DNA of 64,000 bases, from NCBI GenBank assembly GCA_016800925.1, contig JABCPU010000044.1, positions 1-64,000 of the forward strand, given 5' to 3'. This DNA comes from Suillus spraguei (lineage: Eukaryota > Basidiomycota > Agaricomycetes > Boletales > Suillaceae). Positions 59,738 to 64,000 of this stretch are shown piece by piece. Both the position numbers and the translations under genes were made by a program. A model generated the notes under the pieces. That model saw nothing but the letters and a program-made list of their open reading frames with translations. It was not told the DNA's origin and ran no database searches. How positions within the stretch are numbered: the stretch's first letter is position 1; each line of letters opens with the position of its first letter.

Positions 59738-61200
59738 GTTGGTTCAAAGTAAAGATGGGAGAAAGTAGAGAAGTCCAATGATGGCCCTTTTGTAGGGAAC
59801 GGTAATTTCATGACCACACCGCATCACACTCCACTGCATTGTCCACAGTCACAGCATGGCATGTCCACAATTCCATGTCTGCACGGCAAATCCCACTTAT
59901 GCGTCCCATCACATGATCTTGATATCGCTCGAATTCTTGCTAAGTCCCTTACCGGCGGTATAGTTGACCAGGGACGGTCAGTTTCTAAAGTTCCTAGGGG
60001 ATGTAACGAACATATTGGCGCTGGGCTTAAAACCCCATATTTTGACACTCGTCTCACGTCTACAGGAGTTACCACTTGTCCATGGCCGTCTTACCCCTTT
60101 AGCAGTACTGGCGGCATCCCACGCTTACCGCACACTGTACCAACTGCCGCACCTTGTTCCATGAACCGATGTCCTTCCATGTCCTTGCCGCGTCTGCATA
60201 GCTCCATTTGGTGCGTAGTTTGTTTCCTGTTCATTATCACTGATTCCACGGCAAGCCTTATTACATGTTGCCTTGTGCCGCAGCGCCTCACGCTATGTTT
60301 ACTTACGGCGGTTACTACTCTCCAGCACTACTGATCTCGCCTAGAGTATTCTGAGTACATACAATTTAGGATATAAGCACTGCGTACCCCGCATGATACA
60401 AGTACCTGATTTTACACCATTGCACGTACTATAGGTCAGGATTATTGTCTAGTTCTGGATCTACCCAGTAGTGGACTTAGTCTTTAAAGTTTCCTTGTCG
60501 CTCATTAATCTATCACGCTCGTTCTCCATTACCGCTGGACTTTTGGCTGTTACTTTGACTGAACTTCTCATGCACCGCTACTTTACTGCTGAAAGTACCA
60601 CGGACTTCTTTACTGTTTCTTTGCACTGCTTGCAACCTTACCGCTACCACTGATATCACCACTCGACATTGCTCGCTCAATGCAACTGTTACTGACCTTA
60701 TCTCGACCACGGTAGCACTGCTACACACGATGCTAGTTCCAGCGGTATCATCGCTGACCGCGGCAACTTACTGCTGACCTCGACACTTGTTTCGCACATA
60801 AGATAGACTTGAACTTGACCATACTAATAGGCATCCCCCTTTAGGGTCGAACGCTCTTGTTCTTACAAGTGAAGCAGACTAGACGGAGTGCAAGACTCAC
60901 ATACTAGTTTAGGCAGTGGTGTATCTACAGCCCAGGCTAGGTTGTATATTTACATCACCATGGAATATTACTCAATGCCTGTAAAAAACTTGAGCTGGTA
61001 AGCAGCCCTCTGCTCACTAACTCTTTAATTTCTTATATCATGACAGCACTCCTTACCATGGCGCATTACTCAATGCCTGTAAAAAACTTGGTTAGTGACT
61101 TGGGTTTTCTTCACTAAATAAATGATCTGATTGTGGCTTTCACAAGCTGCCATCTATCAGGCCAACATGCTGACTCTCCTCCTATGGTTAGAACGCCATA
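59738..61200. other. LTR-like and unassigned sequence
   Basis: No supported gene. CATACTAATAGGCA followed by TCCCCCTTTAGGGTCGAAC at about 60,820-60,850 mirrors the LTR-end/polypurine junction of the chromovirus (TATGACA, GTATCCCCCCTTAGGGCCGAAC at 33,169), so an LTR of another gypsy family probably ends near 60,832. A duplicated ATTACTCAATGCCTGTAAAAAACTTG occurs near 60,967 and 61,066. CCGCT/AGCGG-rich sequence lies near 60,560-60,770. Confidence 0.45.
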
Positions 61201-61204
61201 GATG

Positions 61205-63543
61205 TTGGGACGTCTATCCCAAAGAGGGGGATAAGGACTACACTCAAGTCAATCCTCATAATTTCCGCCTAGTATTCACCTCCGAACAGTTAGCATCGTC
61301 CCTATGAGCCACAACCTTAGCACCTCCAGTTCTTAGAGCAGCCGTTCTCATGGATATGGAAAACCTTTGGAAAGACATCCTGACTGCACTCCCCAATGAC
61401 CCTATTGCATAGATGCATCTTCTGGTATCTTCGGATCTGAGATGGACAGTGGACAATAGTGGATTTCTTTGCTGCAACAACTGTATCTATGTCCTGGAAG
61501 CCAATGACTTATGACTACGTGTCCTCCATAACTGCCATGATAACCCCCTATCCGGACACTTTGGTCAGAATCGTACCCTTGAGCTCGTCCGATGCGACTA
61601 CACTTGGCTCAGAATACGTACTTATGTGAAAGATTATGTCAGGTCCTGTACTTCCTGCACCCAAGCCAAAGTTCCGAGGCACAAGCCATATGGATTACTC
61701 AAGCAACTCCCTGTTCCGGAGAAACCATGGAATTCCATCTCTATGGATTTCATTGAGCAACTTCTGGACTCATCTGGCTATACAGCTATCCTTGTTATCA
61801 TAGATCGCCTATCCAAACAAGCCATATTTGTTCCGACTCATGACACCATCACCTCTCCAGATCTCACCCGCCTCTTCCTCCTGCACGTATTCTCCAAGTA
61901 TGGTGTTCCGTCCCATGTAACCTCGGATTGGGGAACAGAAGGGAATGCTAAGTTAGTATAGTTCAATAATGCCCAACCTGTGGTGCGAGAATGCCATTGG
62001 AGGTAGCGAGATGCTAGCAGTGACCTCCAGTCCATGGGAAACTTGTGGTAAAACTAGCGGTAAGTGTGGGAATGCGGTAGGCAAGCGGTAGTGTGAACAG
62101 TAAAACTGTGGTAGTACAAGTGGTAAAACTGCGGTAAGCGTGGGAACTTCTGTGATAAAACAAGCGGTAGTGTAGCGGTGAAGCGTGAGAAAGCGCTAGC
62201 GCTAGCGGTGAAGCGTGGGAAAGCGGTAAAGAGCGGTAGTGCATGCAGCAGTAAAGCAATTCTTAGAGACAGTGACTTCAGTAAAAGACTTTATTCCGTA
62301 AGAGACAGTAGTGGTGACTATTTCTAAGTACTGTGTGTACTATAGGAGGGAAGTAAGGAAGGAGTATGGGTACCTAGGAATTTTATATGAAAGAATAGCT
62401 ATGGAGACAGAAGGGATAGGATAAACACACAGCAGACATGTAATAAGACTGTACTTCAGTTTACAAAACATAACGAACCGGTGAGACTGGATGGACATTG
62501 GATGGACGGTAAATCTTGCTTGAGGATACCAAATGGGTTTGCGGAGATTGCCAATGATCACTGCTTTGTGGGAAAGTTGCCACAGTACAGCCGCTAAACT
62601 GCAATGTGGCTTCCGGAGTGTGGAACAATACCGTTAGATAGGGGTAACACATGGTAAAACATCACTGCAAGGGACGGTGAAGCCAAGAGGTAAGGATAAT
62701 GATAGCAATGTGACACCTATACGAAAATGTGCCGTTTTGAGCTCAGCATGAGTTTTTTCATCACAATGTGCCAACCAAACGCTGGAACAGTACCTCCGGA
62801 TCTATTGCAACTATCAGCAGGATAACTGGTCTGAGCTACTGCCCCTTGCAGAGTTTGCATACAATAATGCTCCAAGTGCCACTACCGGAGTATCACCCTT
62901 CTTCGCCAATAAGGGATATCATCTGAACCTTTCCATTCATCTGGAATGCAATATATCCTCCATCCATGCCCAGGAATATGCCCTAGATCTTAACAAACTT
63001 CACCAGTTCCTCCAAGAAGAGATGTCCAAAGCCCAGAAACGCTATCAAGGACCTGCAGACGCTAAAAGACAACCTGCTCCGGACTTCCAGATTGGAGAAC
63101 AAGTCGTTAAAGCCAAGTACTTCCATTCCACTCATCCATTGAAGAAACTTTCGGAAAAGAATTTAGGTTCATTTGAAATCATATCTCGTCTGGGCACTCA
63201 ATCCTTTGCCATCTGACTTCTGGATTCTATGTGTTCCATACATCCCATATTCCATGTCTCTCAGTTGGAGCCAGCAGTTCCAACACTATCCCTAATCACA
63301 TTCAACCTCCTCCAACTCCAGTCAAAGTTGATGGAGAACGGAGTATGAGATATACAAAATCCTGGACTCTAAACTGGACCGTTGTAGACACCAATGTCAA
63401 CTTCTATACCTTGTCCAGTGGTCCAGATATGAAGGAACAGACAAAGAAACTTCCTGGTTACTTGCCACGGAACTCAGAAATGCATCAGATCTCGTAGCAG
63501 ATTTCCACTCAGCATATCTGGACAAACCTGGTCCTATTGCTTG
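61205..63543 (+). pseudogene. Truncated chromovirus copy 2: end of RNase H, integrase, chromodomain
   Basis: Plus-strand copy of the 34,412-36,100 region of the first element. It begins abruptly at WDVYPKEGDKDYTQ and continues with CTSCTQAKVPRHKPYG and SMDFIEQLLDSSGYTAIL. It is then interrupted at about 61,941-62,768 by foreign sequence that replaces roughly 120 bp of the integrase catalytic region. It resumes at NQTLEQYL and runs through the GPF region to a degraded chromodomain and the stop at 63,541. Stops at 61,305 (TGA), 61,410 (TAG), 61,512 (TGA) and 63,214 (TGA) each align with Arg or Gln codons in the first copy. It is non-functional. Confidence 0.9.
61941..62768. mobile_element. Insertion/replacement in the integrase of chromovirus copy 2
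   Basis: About 830 bp with no match to the first chromovirus copy. It contains a degenerate minisatellite of AAAGCGGTAAGTGTGGG-like units (about 62,030-62,240) on the plus strand. I found no LTR-type ends, terminal inverted repeats or target duplication, so the mechanism is open. No gene is supported in it. Confidence 0.6.
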
Positions 63544-63600
63544 AAAAGTACATAACAAATACAAGTACATTGAGGGCAGTAACAGAAATCTGGATCTGGA

Positions 63601-63999
63601 CTAAGCACCCTCCATTTCACCTCTGGCACCCCCAGTCTCTTCTCCAGTCCCATCCACCATCTCCTCTCCTACCCCATCCATCACCTCCTCAACCTCCTCA
63701 CCAGTGCCATCCTTTTTGGATCCGGCAGGAATGGAAAGCCTAAATCCAGTCCAGATCTCCTCAACAAGCAGGGCCTGGAACTCCCTCTGCTGTTGGAGGA
63801 AGGCCTCCATGGTAGTACTCATCTGCTCCATCGCAATCCGACTCCCTTCTGCCACTGCAATGCCATCCTGGAGAAGTCCATTGGTCCAAGCCAGCTCCAC
63901 GACGATGCCATTAGCAGCGGCCACCCAAGCCTGATTATCATACTCGACAACCTCCTCATCCGTACCTTTTATGGTCATCAGATTGGAAAAAACATCCAC
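63601..63999 (-). CDS. Antisense ORF of chromovirus copy 2, C-terminal part, runs off the window
   Basis: Minus-strand frame open to the window edge, 132 codons visible: DVFSNLMTIKGTDEEVVEY, AWVAAANGIVVELAWTNGLLQDG, AMEQMSTTMEAFLQQQREFQALL, an acidic Gly-rich tail, then the stop. It aligns with 33,946-34,354 throughout and has no stop in the part seen. The stop lies about 58 bp from the pol stop, tail to tail, as in copy 1. The knuckle region would lie beyond 64,000. Confidence 0.75.
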   Translation of the reverse strand: MDVFSNLMTIKGTDEEVVEYDNQAWVAAANGIVVELAWTNGLLQDGIAVAEGSRIAMEQMSTTMEAFLQQQREFQALLVEEIWTGFRLSIPAGSKKDGTGEEVEEVMDGVGEEMVDGTGEETGGARGEMEGA

Positions 64000-64000
64000 T

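Overview
The window is nuclear DNA from a filamentous fungus, almost certainly a basidiomycete of the Agaricomycotina. The grounds are short 46-62 nt GT/AG introns, dense fungal housekeeping genes, and a transposon mix (Helitron, chromodomain Ty3/gypsy, Tad/I-like LINE, Harbinger, cysteine-knuckle transposon proteins) typical of mushroom-forming fungi. I cannot name the genus. I saw no rRNA, convincing tRNA, CRISPR array or bacterial-type operon.

Layout. 1-10,830 is a transposon block. Two tandem copies of a composite repeat (each with a GGAGACR minisatellite and hairpin units) precede an almost intact Helitron (4,156-9,814). More hairpin units and a palindrome with ~70 bp arms follow it. 11,099-26,730 is a compact host island of four genes: a Sec14/CRAL-TRIO lipid-transfer protein (+), the cohesin loader SCC2 (-), the ribosome-biogenesis GTPase BMS1 (-), and a Cep57-domain spindle-pole/centrosome-like protein (+). 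I could build complete exon models, with every splice phase closing, for three of them. SCC2 and BMS1 are read in the same direction. BMS1 and the Cep57-like gene are divergent across 222 bp.

From about 27,200 to the end I find only mobile DNA. A decayed LINE (about 27,230-44,402) is split by three LTR insertions, each with a perfect 5-bp target duplication: a solo LTR, a full chromovirus (32,405-40,239, minus orientation), and a solo LTR of a second family. Then come a two-gene Harbinger element (MYB-like gene plus DDE transposase) with a solo LTR between its genes. Next is a 48-58 kb region bounded by inverted GATGGGTGGGCC-type repeat blocks and holding several passenger-like genes. The window ends with a cysteine-knuckle protein gene and a second, truncated chromovirus copy (61,205-64,000, plus orientation).

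Most interesting points. (a) Both chromovirus copies carry a long ORF antisense to pol, ending about 60 bp tail-to-tail from it. In the complete copy it encodes paired C-x2-C-x6-C knuckles, and similar proteins occur twice more as separate genes. (b) Almost every premature stop that I could check against a homologue or second copy fits a single C-to-T change (CAR to TAR, CGA to TGA), suggesting cytosine-methylation-driven decay. (c) Inverted repeat blocks suggest an undescribed large DNA element at 48.1-57.8 kb. (d) The hairpin/minisatellite composites around the Helitron look like a non-autonomous family.
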